From the NCBI RefSeq assembly GCF_029846175.1, contig NZ_JARWAC010000016.1, forward strand, positions 1-64,000: a stretch of 64,000 bases of DNA. Reading direction: 5' to 3'. The notes beneath the pieces were generated by a model that saw nothing but the letters and a program-made list of their open reading frames with translations, was not told where the DNA came from and ran no database searches. Origin of the DNA: Sphaerisporangium sp. TRM90804 (GTDB lineage Bacteria > Actinomycetota > Actinomycetes > Streptosporangiales > Streptosporangiaceae). The first letter of the stretch is position 1. Every line of letters starts with the position of its first letter. Below are positions 7,937 to 16,344 of this stretch, in pieces. A program made the translations under genes and the position numbers.

Positions 7937-8683
7937 TCAACGCCGGTGGCAGGGCATGCTGCGCGGCTCCTCGAAGCTCAGCGCCGCGCCGGACACCGTG
8001 ACCGTCGCCAGGGCTCGCTTGGGCAGGCCGAGCTCGCTGAGCTCCTTGGCGATCGGGTGGTTGCCCAGCCTGACCAGCGCCCCGCCGGGCCGCGTCCGCA
8101 GGGCGTGCGGCCTGATGTGCCAGCGCGTGCGCCGGGTGACCCCGTCGAGGTGGGAGTAGGCGTCCATCGGGGTGCGGGCCGCCACCACCGGGACGCCGGG
8201 GCGGATGAGCAGGTCGAGCACCAGGCGGTCGTCCTTGCGCAGCAGGCACCGCTTGTAGGGCGACGACAGCCGAAGGTCGATCTGCGCCAGCTCCTTGGGG
8301 AAGCCCCAGATGGCGCGGCCGGCCTCCATGGTGAACCGCTGGTCGACGGGCAGCCAGTGCACGAACATGCCCGAGACGGCCGCGAGCACGTCGCGCAGGC
8401 CCGACACGGGGCCGCGGGTACGCCGGCGGCGGTCGTCCGGCGGGCGCACGCTGAACGCCACCCCGAACTCGTTGTAGGAGCCGAGGTCGCCCTCGTCGTA
8501 CCGGATGAACGCCAGCGTGCAGAGCGCCTTGCCCGGCAGCACCTCGGCGACGTCGAGGTCGCAGTAGGCGAGCACCGCCCGGACGGCGTCCGCGCGCACG
8601 AGGTAGGTGGCGGCGCACGCCGTGGCGTCCCGGATCTCCACCGGCATGGCGACCGTCCGCCCCTGGATGTGATGGCTGGCCAT
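7937..8683 (-). CDS. Acetoacetate decarboxylase family protein
   Basis: The 248-residue protein has the acetoacetate-decarboxylase fold signature: IWGFPKELA near residue 135 with a Lys-Glu pair at the position of the Schiff-base lysine, and the preceding NEFGVAF segment. Family members decarboxylate or hydrate beta-keto and alpha-keto acids, and many act in secondary metabolism. Nothing nearby fixes a substrate. ATG at 8683 is taken as the start without a clear ribosome site; ATG at 8647 (MPVEIRD) is possible. Confidence 0.7.
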   Translation of the reverse strand: MASHHIQGRTVAMPVEIRDATACAATYLVRADAVRAVLAYCDLDVAEVLPGKALCTLAFIRYDEGDLGSYNEFGVAFSVRPPDDRRRRTRGPVSGLRDVLAAVSGMFVHWLPVDQRFTMEAGRAIWGFPKELAQIDLRLSSPYKRCLLRKDDRLVLDLLIRPGVPVVAARTPMDAYSHLDGVTRRTRWHIRPHALRTRPGGALVRLGNHPIAKELSELGLPKRALATVTVSGAALSFEEPRSMPCHRR

Positions 8684-8755
8684 GAGGTCAAGTAGACCAA
8701 TCAGCGGAGCGGGGCGCCAGCCGTGGAAGGGGCCGGGATGCCCGGCGGGGCGGGG

Positions 8756-9871
8756 TCAGGCGGGCACCACGCGCCGGGTGACCGTGGCCGGGACCCGGGT
8801 CGCCCACGCCTCCAGCGCGCTGACGAAGGCGGGGGCGTGGTCGGGCCAGTGGTAGTGGCCGCGCGCCTCGGCGTACCCCCGGGCGCCCATCGCCGCCCGC
8901 CGCTCGGGGTCGTCCCGCAGCCGCAGGACGGCCCGCTCGGCCGCGTCCACGTCCCCGAAGGGCACGATCACGCCGCAGCCGGCGCGCCCGACCGCCGAGG
9001 CGGCCATCGGCAGCGGGGTGCTCACCACCGGCACGCCCCTGGCCATGTACTCCATGACCTTGGTGGGCAGCGACCGGCGGTAGTTCGGCAGGTCGTGCAG
9101 GAGCGAGAGGCCGGCGAGCGCGCCCTCGGCCATGCGCAGGGCGTGGTCGTTGGGGACGTAGCCGAACCAGTCGAGCACTCCCTCGCGCTGCGCGTCGCGC
9201 AGCGCCGGGCGCACCCGGGCGTCGGCGCCGCCGATGAGGTCGAGCCTGATGCCGCTGGGCCGCAGCCGGCGGGCCAGCTCGATCATCTCCAGCGCGCCCC
9301 TGGCCTGCGACAGGTGGCCGACGTACACCACGCGGCTCTCGCCGGGGGCGGGCGGCGGCGTGGCGGGCACGTAGGTGGTGTTGGGCACCACCGGGTGGTC
9401 GCCGGTGAAGCGCTCGCGGTACGCGGGCTCGGCGAGGATCAGGTGAGTGCGGCGCGCGGCGCGGTCCTCGACCCGCTGGACCAGGGGGGGCAGCATCCGG
9501 CGGGCCGGCTCGGGAAGGTAGTCCTTGGTGTCCAGCGAGGCGGCGGTGTCCTCGTGGACGTCCCACACCGTCGGCGGACGGCGGCGCGGCAGGGCGAACA
9601 GCAGCTCGATGTCATGGACGAGCAGCAGGTCGGCGTCCTGGACACCCTTCTTGATCGCCGCGCGGGCGGCGCGCAGCGCGTGCCTGCGCCGCAGCCCGAC
9701 GGCACGCGGCACGTCGATGGCGCGGATCTCCGCCGGCGGGGTGACGTTGCAGTGGGTGAACGGCGCGATGTACGTGACCTCGTGGCCCGCCGCCAGCAGC
9801 GCCCGGATCTGCCGGTGCATGATGCGGGCGTCCTCCGGGTGGTGGACGATCGTGCCGACACATACCTTCAT
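8756..9871 (-). CDS. Glycosyltransferase family 4
   Basis: The 371-residue GT-B enzyme has an N-terminal Rossmann domain starting KVCVGTIVHHPEDARI and VWDVHED near 127. The C-terminal nucleotide-sugar domain contains VVYVGHLSQARGALEMI near 205 and PTKVMEYMARGVPVVSTP near 290. The EX7E-type region is represented by the last motif. It is likely cytosolic and membrane-associated, adding a sugar to a lipid-linked intermediate. It lies downstream of the acyltransferase gene on the same strand with a 100-base gap. Confidence 0.8.
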   Translation of the reverse strand: MKVCVGTIVHHPEDARIMHRQIRALLAAGHEVTYIAPFTHCNVTPPAEIRAIDVPRAVGLRRRHALRAARAAIKKGVQDADLLLVHDIELLFALPRRRPPTVWDVHEDTAASLDTKDYLPEPARRMLPPLVQRVEDRAARRTHLILAEPAYRERFTGDHPVVPNTTYVPATPPPAPGESRVVYVGHLSQARGALEMIELARRLRPSGIRLDLIGGADARVRPALRDAQREGVLDWFGYVPNDHALRMAEGALAGLSLLHDLPNYRRSLPTKVMEYMARGVPVVSTPLPMAASAVGRAGCGVIVPFGDVDAAERAVLRLRDDPERRAAMGARGYAEARGHYHWPDHAPAFVSALEAWATRVPATVTRRVVPA

Positions 9872-9971
9872 GTGTCGATGCTGAGCGCGGTTCCCTTACT
9901 GCCCGGGTGCTTACCGTGAATCGCGGGGGAAATGCCGCTGAACATCGCGTCGCGGGCGGCGCCGTGCGGGC

Positions 9972-11852
9972 CTAGGACGACGGTCTGCGGTAGAGCCAGC
10001 TCAGGCGCGGCTCCAGCAGCCACTTGAAGGCCGTGCGGGTCTCCGGCAGGCACAGGACGATCGCGAGGGCGAAGCAGCTGCTCGTGATCGCCATGACGCC
10101 CAGCGGCCCGTACAGCCAGGGCTGGCTCAGCCAGCCCATCTCCTTGGCGATGTACACGGGCACGCCGTGCAGCAGGTAGCAGTACAGCGTGCGGGTGCCG
10201 AGGTCGGAGAACCAGGTGCTGCGCCGCGGGACCAGCGCCATGACGGCCATCGAGACGGCGAGCGCCGCGACCAGCAGGCCGAGCCGCACGCCCATGCCCA
10301 TCCACCACGACAGCTTCAGCTCGGCGTAGGCGTCCTTGTAGTAGATGGGGTCGAGCGGCACCTCGGGCGCGATGAGGATCGCCACGGCGGCGGCGCCCGC
10401 CAGCACGCCCACCGAGAGGATCTTGATCCAGGCGCGGTTGAGCAGGTCGAAGTGGTGCGGCTGGAGCAGGAGCCCGAGCACGAAGAACGGCATGAGGCCG
10501 AAGAAGCGGTCCATGCTGAAGTCGCCGGGGAGGTCGGACAGGCCGGCCAGCAGGTAGACGGCGACCGCGATCGGCAGGGGATAGCGCATGCGCCGCCACA
10601 CCGGCGTGGACAGCCGCCACAGCAGCAGGGCGAGCAGGTACCAGTTCAGCCAGGCCGGGTCGATGATCGTCAGGCTCCACTTGTGGCCGAAGGCGAAGCG
10701 GAGCACCGCGTAGCCGAGCTCCACGATCACGTACGGCACCAGGAAGGTGTCGACCAGCTTGTTCGTCTTGGCGTTGGAGTTCCAGAAGTTCCTGCTGAGG
10801 TAGCCGCTGATCACGACGAACAGCGGCATGTGGAACACGTAGATGAACAGGTAGGCGGCGCGCGAGGAGTCGGCGGCGAGGGTGGGCACCAGAGAGTGCC
10901 CGGTGACCACCAGCGCGATGAGGACGAACTTGACGTTGTCGAGGTAGGGCTCGCGCGGGCGCTTCGCCGCGGGCGCGGCCTGCGCCTCGGGGGCCTCCTC
11001 GGGCTGCGGCCAGGGCTGCCCCCAGGCGCGCTCGCCGGTCTGGACGCCGCCACGCGGCGACTCGGTGTCGGGCCACCCGCCCTGCGTGGACGGGGCCGGC
11101 TGTGGCGGGCGGCGCTCCCAGTAGGAGAAGCCGTCGGAGGCGACGCCCGGTGGCGCCTGCTCGGGCGCGACGGCGCCCTCGGCGGGGCGCGTCGCGTGGC
11201 CGCCGCCCCAGGCGGGCACGGACGGGGCGACGGCGTGGGCCGCGGACCGCCCGGCGTAGGGCGTGGGGTCGTCGGCGTACGGCTCCGCGTGGGGGACGGC
11301 CTGCCCGGCGAGAGGCGTGTACGGGGCCGGGGGCGTCTCCTCGTCGGCCGAGGGCCAGCGCGGGGCCGCCTCGCCCGGCGAGGGCCAGCGCGGGGCCGCC
11401 TCGTCGGTCGAGGGCCGGCGCGGGGCCGCCTCGCCCGGCGAGGGCCGGCGTGGCGGCGCCTCGTCGTAGCCCTGAGGCTGCCGATCGTCCCACCTGGGGG
11501 CGTCGAAGGTGAAGGTCTCGGGGTCGTCGTCAGCGGGGGCGGGGGCGCTCTTGGAGCGGTGCCGCGGCGCGGGGTGGTCGTGGGTGACGTGCTGGGTGGG
11601 GTCGGCCGCCGGCCACAGGGACCCCGGGGACCTCTCGGCCGTTCTCGGTCGGTGACGGTCCCACGCGCCGGTCGGCGGCGCCGCGTAGTCGGGAACGGGC
11701 CACCGGGCCGCCGGGGCCTCCTCCGGACCGGTCTCCGTGTCGGTCGCGGCGGACTCGGGAGCCTGCTCCTCCTCGGCCGCGCCGGACTCCTCGTCGGGGA
11801 CGTCGTCGGAGCGCGGGGCCGGTACGTGGAAAGAGGATCGCGTGTCACTCAC
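9972..11852 (-). CDS. Membrane acyltransferase (acyltransferase-3 family) with long disordered N-terminus
   Basis: The 626-residue protein has about 305 disordered residues rich in Pro, Ala, Glu and Asp, then a ten-helix acyltransferase-3 domain. That domain begins YLDNVKFVLIALVVTGHSL, containing the conserved catalytic-type His, and includes FIYVFHMPLFVVISGYLSR. Such proteins move acetyl or succinyl groups onto exported polysaccharides or peptidoglycan. The cytoplasmic tail includes four 10-residue repeats (APRWPSPGEA type). The GTG start MSDTRSS is assigned by frame. The neighbours are a glycosyltransferase downstream and an LCP ligase upstream, which fits glycopolymer decoration. Confidence 0.8.
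   Translation of the reverse strand: MSDTRSSFHVPAPRSDDVPDEESGAAEEEQAPESAATDTETGPEEAPAARWPVPDYAAPPTGAWDRHRPRTAERSPGSLWPAADPTQHVTHDHPAPRHRSKSAPAPADDDPETFTFDAPRWDDRQPQGYDEAPPRRPSPGEAAPRRPSTDEAAPRWPSPGEAAPRWPSADEETPPAPYTPLAGQAVPHAEPYADDPTPYAGRSAAHAVAPSVPAWGGGHATRPAEGAVAPEQAPPGVASDGFSYWERRPPQPAPSTQGGWPDTESPRGGVQTGERAWGQPWPQPEEAPEAQAAPAAKRPREPYLDNVKFVLIALVVTGHSLVPTLAADSSRAAYLFIYVFHMPLFVVISGYLSRNFWNSNAKTNKLVDTFLVPYVIVELGYAVLRFAFGHKWSLTIIDPAWLNWYLLALLLWRLSTPVWRRMRYPLPIAVAVYLLAGLSDLPGDFSMDRFFGLMPFFVLGLLLQPHHFDLLNRAWIKILSVGVLAGAAAVAILIAPEVPLDPIYYKDAYAELKLSWWMGMGVRLGLLVAALAVSMAVMALVPRRSTWFSDLGTRTLYCYLLHGVPVYIAKEMGWLSQPWLYGPLGVMAITSSCFALAIVLCLPETRTAFKWLLEPRLSWLYRRPSS
11341..11460. repeat. Four 30-bp tandem repeats inside the acyltransferase gene
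   Basis: Units begin at 11341, 11371, 11401 and 11431 and differ by one to a few bases. They encode the repeated decapeptide APRRPSPGEA/APRWPSADEE in the disordered tail. The length is a whole number of codons, so copy changes would keep the frame. Confidence 0.85.
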
Positions 11853-12161
11853 GGGGGAAACGCTCAGCTATCTCTCGGTAGGCCAGGCCAGCTTCGGACT
11901 TCTGGCGGGCGCCCAAGAGCGATCGAGGTGAAGGTTGGGACTGACGAGGACGCGCTCACCAGATCATCACCCTAACGCGCTCTCCGTCGAATGTCGCGAC
12001 AGAGCCGGGATTCCAGCGCGGCGATCACCGCAGGTGACGTCCCATAGCAGGACGAGATTGGACCATCCCACACGTAAGGAGAGCGTGGCTGGAGGTGCGG
12101 GCGGAGGTGCGGGCGGAGGTGCCGTGCCGGCCCCGGTTCCGAGGCCGGCGCGGCACCGCGG
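11853..12161. other. Intergenic region upstream of the acyltransferase
   Basis: It contains the leader and promoter region of the leftward acyltransferase gene, three partial copies of the 12-mer GGAGGTGCGGGC (12091-12120), and a hairpin behind the LCP gene. No gene is apparent. The AT content is somewhat higher around 11860-11990, where the promoter should lie. Confidence 0.5.
12119..12156 (-). terminator. Hairpin after the LCP gene
   Basis: A 14-base stem (GTGCCGTGCCGGCC with GGCCGGCGCGGCAC, one wobble pair) and a 10-base loop lie about 6 bases past the LCP stop codon. There is no U-run, as is usual in high-GC actinobacteria. Confidence 0.6.
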
Positions 12162-13949
12162 TCAGGTGCTGCAGACGTCGGTCTTGGAGTCGACGACGCG
12201 CGCGCTCTCGGGGATGGTGACCGGCACCTTGATGCCCTTGAAGTCGAGCCCGATGACCAGCTGGACCACCGGGCCGTCGGCCGGCGTGCCGGTGCCCTCG
12301 CCGGAGTCCGCGGTGGGAGAGCCGGACGCGATGGGCGTGAACGGCTGGACCGCCCCGGGCTTCACCTTGCCCGAGGCCGGCGTGACCTTGTTCACCAGCT
12401 TGGCCGCCAGCGGAGCGGCGTAGTCGGCGCCGTCGGTGTCCTTCTTGCCGAACAGCACCGTGGTCTTCGGCCGGCTGGTGCCGTCGGCCGGTCGCGCGTC
12501 GCCCACCTCGGTGATCGTGAAGCCCTGGGCGGCCAGCGCGGCGGCGGCCTCCTTGGCCTTGCCGTCGATGGTGGTGCCGTTGAGCACCTGGAGCCGCACC
12601 TGCGCGGGCTTGATCGCCGGCTTGGACGGCGCCGAGGAGGACGTGGCGGCGCTCGGCTTGGCCGACGGGGTGACCTCGATGTCGTTGCGGAGCGACTCGA
12701 ACATGCGCGCGGCGTCCGGCTGCTTGAACTGCACCCGGTTGGCGTTCCCGGGGTACGCCTCCCACGGGACCGTCACGAACTTCACGCCCTTGGCCGTGAG
12801 GCTGCGGGCGCTCTGCGCGATCTCGATCAGCGTGTCCACGTCGAGGTTCGGGTCCATCACGACCGACTGGGCGGCCGCGGTGACGAGGCTGACCAGCTTG
12901 CCCGGGTCGGTCAGGGTGTCGCCGCTGGTCGCCTTCTTCGCCACCTGGGACAGGAAGATCTGCTGGCGCTTGATGCGGCTGATGTCGCTGCCGTCGCCCA
13001 GCGCCTTGCGGGCGCGCACGTACGCGAGGGCGGTCTCGCCCTTCACGATCTGCTTGCCGGCCGGCAGCGTGAGCTTGGCCTCCTTGTCCTGCACGGCGGT
13101 GGGCACGCAGATCTGGATGCCGCCGAGGGCGTCCACGATGTTCTTGAAGCCGGTGAAGTCGACCTTGATGTAGTGGTCGATGCGGATGTTGGTGGTGGCC
13201 TCGATCGTGTTGATCGTGCACCCCATGCCGCCCTCGTTGAAGGCCGAGTTGATCATGTCGAGGCGGGGAGGGATCGCCACCTTGGTCTGGGCGTTCCTGC
13301 ACGCGGGGATCTGCACCATCGAGTCGCGGGGGAAACTGATCAGCGTCGCCTTGTCGCGGTTCGGGGAGATGTGCATGAGGATGATCGTGTCGGTGCGCTC
13401 GCCCAGCCCCTGCATGTGCTGGCCGTACCTCTTGTTGTCGCCCTCGCGGGTGTCGGAGCCGACCAGCAGGACGTTGAGCGCGCCGGTCGCGTTGACCGGG
13501 CGGTTGGCGTTGAGGTCGTCGCTGACGTCGTCGGTGCGCAGGTTGCCCAGGACGTTGCGGTAGAGGGTGTAGCCCGTGAGCGCGAGCAGCACCAGGAGGC
13601 TGGTGAGCGCGATGCTGACCCAGGCCATGAGCCGCATGCGGCCGTTGCCGTTCCGGCCAGGCCCGGAGGGCTCGCGGCGCCGGGGCCCGGGCTCCTCGGG
13701 CGGAGGCGGCGGGGGCGTCTCAGGGCCGCCGCGGCGGCGGGGAGGCCGGTCGTCCACCACATGGTGCTCGCGCCGCTCGGGGGGCGGCGGGGCTGCCGGC
13801 GCGCCCGTCTGACGGCGTGAACGCCCGCCGTCGCCCGCGGGGGGACGGTCGGGTGGCTCCTGCGCTCGGCGGCGGCTCGCCCTTCGACCGGGGGGTTCGG
13901 GCTCCGCCCGGGGGTCGCGTACCGCGCCGAGGTGTCGGTGCTCGCTCAT
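12162..13949 (-). CDS. LytR-CpsA-Psr (LCP) family glycopolymer ligase with LytR_C domain
   Basis: The 595-residue protein has a Pro/Arg-rich cytoplasmic tail (1-105), one membrane helix (about 106-128), an extracellular LCP domain and a LytR_C-type domain (about 455-530, starting VRLQVLNGT). The LCP domain has LLVGSDTR at 161-168, RTDTIILMHI at 185-194 and SFPRDSMV at 205-212, and covers to about 330. LCP enzymes transfer lipid-linked glycopolymers to peptidoglycan using conserved Arg and Asp residues, which are present. The related mycobacterial locus also has an LCP gene near manC and whiB2. ATG 13949 is chosen because the protein begins there sensibly; the open frame extends far upstream but overlaps the next gene. 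Confidence 0.9.
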   Translation of the reverse strand: MSEHRHLGAVRDPRAEPEPPGRRASRRRAQEPPDRPPAGDGGRSRRQTGAPAAPPPPERREHHVVDDRPPRRRGGPETPPPPPPEEPGPRRREPSGPGRNGNGRMRLMAWVSIALTSLLVLLALTGYTLYRNVLGNLRTDDVSDDLNANRPVNATGALNVLLVGSDTREGDNKRYGQHMQGLGERTDTIILMHISPNRDKATLISFPRDSMVQIPACRNAQTKVAIPPRLDMINSAFNEGGMGCTINTIEATTNIRIDHYIKVDFTGFKNIVDALGGIQICVPTAVQDKEAKLTLPAGKQIVKGETALAYVRARKALGDGSDISRIKRQQIFLSQVAKKATSGDTLTDPGKLVSLVTAAAQSVVMDPNLDVDTLIEIAQSARSLTAKGVKFVTVPWEAYPGNANRVQFKQPDAARMFESLRNDIEVTPSAKPSAATSSSAPSKPAIKPAQVRLQVLNGTTIDGKAKEAAAALAAQGFTITEVGDARPADGTSRPKTTVLFGKKDTDGADYAAPLAAKLVNKVTPASGKVKPGAVQPFTPIASGSPTADSGEGTGTPADGPVVQLVIGLDFKGIKVPVTIPESARVVDSKTDVCST

Positions 13950-13958
13950 TTCGTCACG

Positions 13959-13964
13959 AGGGTA
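13959..13964 (-). promoter_or_regulatory. -10 element (TACCCT) of the LCP gene, possibly leaderless
   Basis: TACCCT on the minus strand ends 9 bases before the LCP ATG. With a normal discriminator, the transcript would start at or within a couple of bases of the start codon. No -35 is evident. Confidence 0.35.
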
Positions 13965-14095
13965 GGTCACCGGCCTTGCTCTGAGCGGCATGATCGGTCG
14001 ATTCGGCTGATGATCACGCGCGCTCCATGGGGGTCGATCTCGCGGGCAAGTGTACCGATATGAGGATATTTCGTGGAACCAAGTAGTTCGCAGCT

Positions 14096-16246
14096 TTACA
14101 CGATGTTCATGGAATCCCCAGGTAGAGACGCTCCTGACCGCCCTCCCTGCCCTCGGGTCATGAGGGCCGCGGCGAGACACGCCAGCGGCACCGCCGGCAG
14201 CACGTACCGGTAGTCGAACTCGGCCGTCGCGGCGGGGATCACCAGCAACGTCGCGGCGATGCCCCACGGCAGCGTCCACGGCGCCCCGGCCGGCCCGTCC
14301 TGCGACGCGGGGCGGGCGCGGCGGCGGCCGGCGGCGGCCACGACCGGCGGGACCAGCAGGACGATGAGCAGCACCGCGCCGGGCAGCCGGGCCACGTCCT
14401 GGTAGGCGCGGATCCAGCCCGCGAACGGCTCGGCGATCGCCGTCCCGATGGGGCCCCGCTCGTAGCGAAGGGCGAACTGCGCGCCCGCCATGGCCGGGTA
14501 GCGGCCCGGCGGCGGCGGGGGGTGCTCGGGGAACTCGTAGTAGTCGTAGATCTCCCGGTCGGGGTAGACGGGCCTGCCCCAGGTGAACGAGCGGGACAGT
14601 TCCGAGAGCACCGAGCGGGCGTAGTCGAGCGGCTGGGTGCGTATGGCCAGGAACGCGAACCGCCCGGCCAGCTCGTCGGTCTCGCGGGTGAAGGTGATGC
14701 CGGGCCGCTGGACCAGGGGCGCCTCGGGCGCCCACACGTACTCCTGCGAGGGCGGCCTGAGGGCGGGCGGCGTGGGGTCGCACAGCGTCGCGAGGTCGGC
14801 GGGCGGGCGCATGCGCTCGCAGTCCGCGAACGACATGGCGCGGGCGTACAGGAAGACGCCGTTGGACCCCACGATGCCGAACCGGTGGTAGGTGGCCGCG
14901 AACCAGCCCGCGTACCCCAGCACCGGCACCATGGCCGCGACCGCCACCACACCCGCGAGCCACGCCCGGCCGCGGATGCCGGCCTCGCCCGCCCTCCGGC
15001 CCGGGCGCGGGCGGCGGAGCAGGCGCAGGACGGCCCGGTGGACGGCGGGGACCGCCGTGCGGTGCAGCAGCACCCAGGCGGCGACGATCGCGATCAGCGG
15101 CAGCCCGACGGTCCTGGTGACCGTCGCGGCGGCCAGGAGCAGGCCGGCCGCGCAGGCCGCGCGCCAGGTGCGGGCGCCCATGCCGGTGACGACGGCCGCC
15201 GCGACCAGGAACATGAACAGCGAGTCGGAGACCAGCAGGTGCTCCAGCTCGATCTGGTAGGCGTCCAGCAGCACCGGCACGGCCGCCGCGGCCGCCGCCC
15301 ACCGCCGTCCGCCCCACCGCACCACGGCCGCGTAGACGAGCACGCCGGTGGCGAGCCCGAGCAGGTGCTGGGCGAACACCACCGCGCCGAAGCTGTGCAG
15401 CGGCTCCAGCGCCCGCAGGAACATGGAGTACCCGGCGGGCCGCACGAGGTCGGGCCGGGGGCGCAGGGCGGTGACCACGTAGGTGTAGGAGTCGGGGAAC
15501 CAGATCGCCGGGCGGTAGCCCAGCATGGCGAGCGCCCGCAACGCCGCGCCCAGCGCGAACACCGCGAGAAACCACCGATGCCGCCCCCCGAAATCCCCCA
15601 GCCGCCCGCCGATCCGCGCCCTAGCCGCCCGCGCCCGCCCCAGGCCGCCCGCGGTGACGGACGGCCCGGGTACGGCCGTGGCCGCAGAACGGGGGGCGTC
15701 GGCGGGGCCCTCTGTGGTGGCGGGGGGCTCGTGCGCGGTCGTGGTCGCGGGGTCGGGCGTGGTCGCCGGAGGGCCGGCCGTGATGGGCGGGTCTGGTACG
15801 GCCGTGACTACAGGATGGGGGTCGTCTGTGGTGGCGGGGGGCTCGTGCGCGGTCGTGGTCGCGGGGTCGGGCGTGGTCGCCGGAGGGCCCGCCGTGAGGG
15901 GCGGGGCGGGTTCGGGGGCGGTCGCCGGGTGGGGGGCGTCGGGCGGGTCGTCCGTGGTGGCGGGGGGCTCGTCGGTGGGCGCCGGGTCCGGGGTGGTGGG
16001 CGGGTCCTCTGGCGTGGTGGAGGGCTCGTCGGTGGTCGTGGGTGCGCCGGCCGAGGCGTCCGCCGTGGCGGGGGGGCCGGCTTCGGGCGTGGTCGCGGGG
16101 GTCGCGGGGGTCGCGGCGTGCTCCGGGGGGCCGCCGGGAAGGGCGGGGAGGGGGGTGGGGCGCGCCGGGGGCCGGCCGGGACGGCCGAGCCAGGCGTACG
16201 CGTTCCGGCGCCACCACGCCGACGCGCCGCGGGGCCAGCGCTCCAT
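14096..16246 (-). CDS. GT-C fold (PMT/ArnT-like) membrane glycosyltransferase with Thr/Pro-rich N-terminus
   Basis: The 716-residue protein has a roughly 200-residue N-terminal region rich in Thr, Pro and Ala with duplicated blocks. It is followed by a polytopic GT-C domain of about ten helices. The first lumenal loop carries IWFPDSYTYV, an acidic motif in the position expected for the catalytic Asp of polyprenyl-phosphate-sugar-dependent glycosyltransferases, and RPAGYSMFL follows. It probably uses a polyprenyl-phosphate sugar, perhaps from the GT2 at 19462, on the outer face of the membrane. The ATG has AAGGGA upstream. It is divergent from another GT-C gene, with a 98-base gap. Confidence 0.75.
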   Translation of the reverse strand: MERWPRGASAWWRRNAYAWLGRPGRPPARPTPLPALPGGPPEHAATPATPATTPEAGPPATADASAGAPTTTDEPSTTPEDPPTTPDPAPTDEPPATTDDPPDAPHPATAPEPAPPLTAGPPATTPDPATTTAHEPPATTDDPHPVVTAVPDPPITAGPPATTPDPATTTAHEPPATTEGPADAPRSAATAVPGPSVTAGGLGRARAARARIGGRLGDFGGRHRWFLAVFALGAALRALAMLGYRPAIWFPDSYTYVVTALRPRPDLVRPAGYSMFLRALEPLHSFGAVVFAQHLLGLATGVLVYAAVVRWGGRRWAAAAAAVPVLLDAYQIELEHLLVSDSLFMFLVAAAVVTGMGARTWRAACAAGLLLAAATVTRTVGLPLIAIVAAWVLLHRTAVPAVHRAVLRLLRRPRPGRRAGEAGIRGRAWLAGVVAVAAMVPVLGYAGWFAATYHRFGIVGSNGVFLYARAMSFADCERMRPPADLATLCDPTPPALRPPSQEYVWAPEAPLVQRPGITFTRETDELAGRFAFLAIRTQPLDYARSVLSELSRSFTWGRPVYPDREIYDYYEFPEHPPPPPGRYPAMAGAQFALRYERGPIGTAIAEPFAGWIRAYQDVARLPGAVLLIVLLVPPVVAAAGRRRARPASQDGPAGAPWTLPWGIAATLLVIPAATAEFDYRYVLPAVPLACLAAALMTRGQGGRSGASLPGDSMNIV
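15711..15889. repeat. 65-bp direct repeat inside the GT-C gene
   Basis: Positions 15711-15775 and 15825-15889 are identical as read by eye. They encode the duplicated Thr/Pro block with ATTTAHEPPATT. Unequal exchange between them would remove 114 bases (38 codons) in frame. Confidence 0.85.
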
Positions 16247-16329
16247 CCACGTCCCTTCGTTCGTCCCGGGAGCCGTACGCTACCGGGCGCCCCGCGGAGT
16301 GCCCGCATTCCCCACGGCGGGGTGGGCGT

Positions 16330-16335
16330 TAGGCT
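16330..16335 (+). promoter_or_regulatory. -10 element (TAGGCT), near-leaderless start
   Basis: TAGGCT ends 9 bases before the ATG at 16345, leaving no room for a ribosome-binding site. The leftward gene's leader lies just to the left. Confidence 0.45.
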
Positions 16336-16344
16336 CGCGCACAC

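Noticed and set aside
12162-15575. Single 1137-codon frame joining the LCP gene to upstream sequence
   Set aside because: The LCP family start is at 13949. Upstream codons lie antiphase over the GT-C membrane protein, which has clear helices and motifs.
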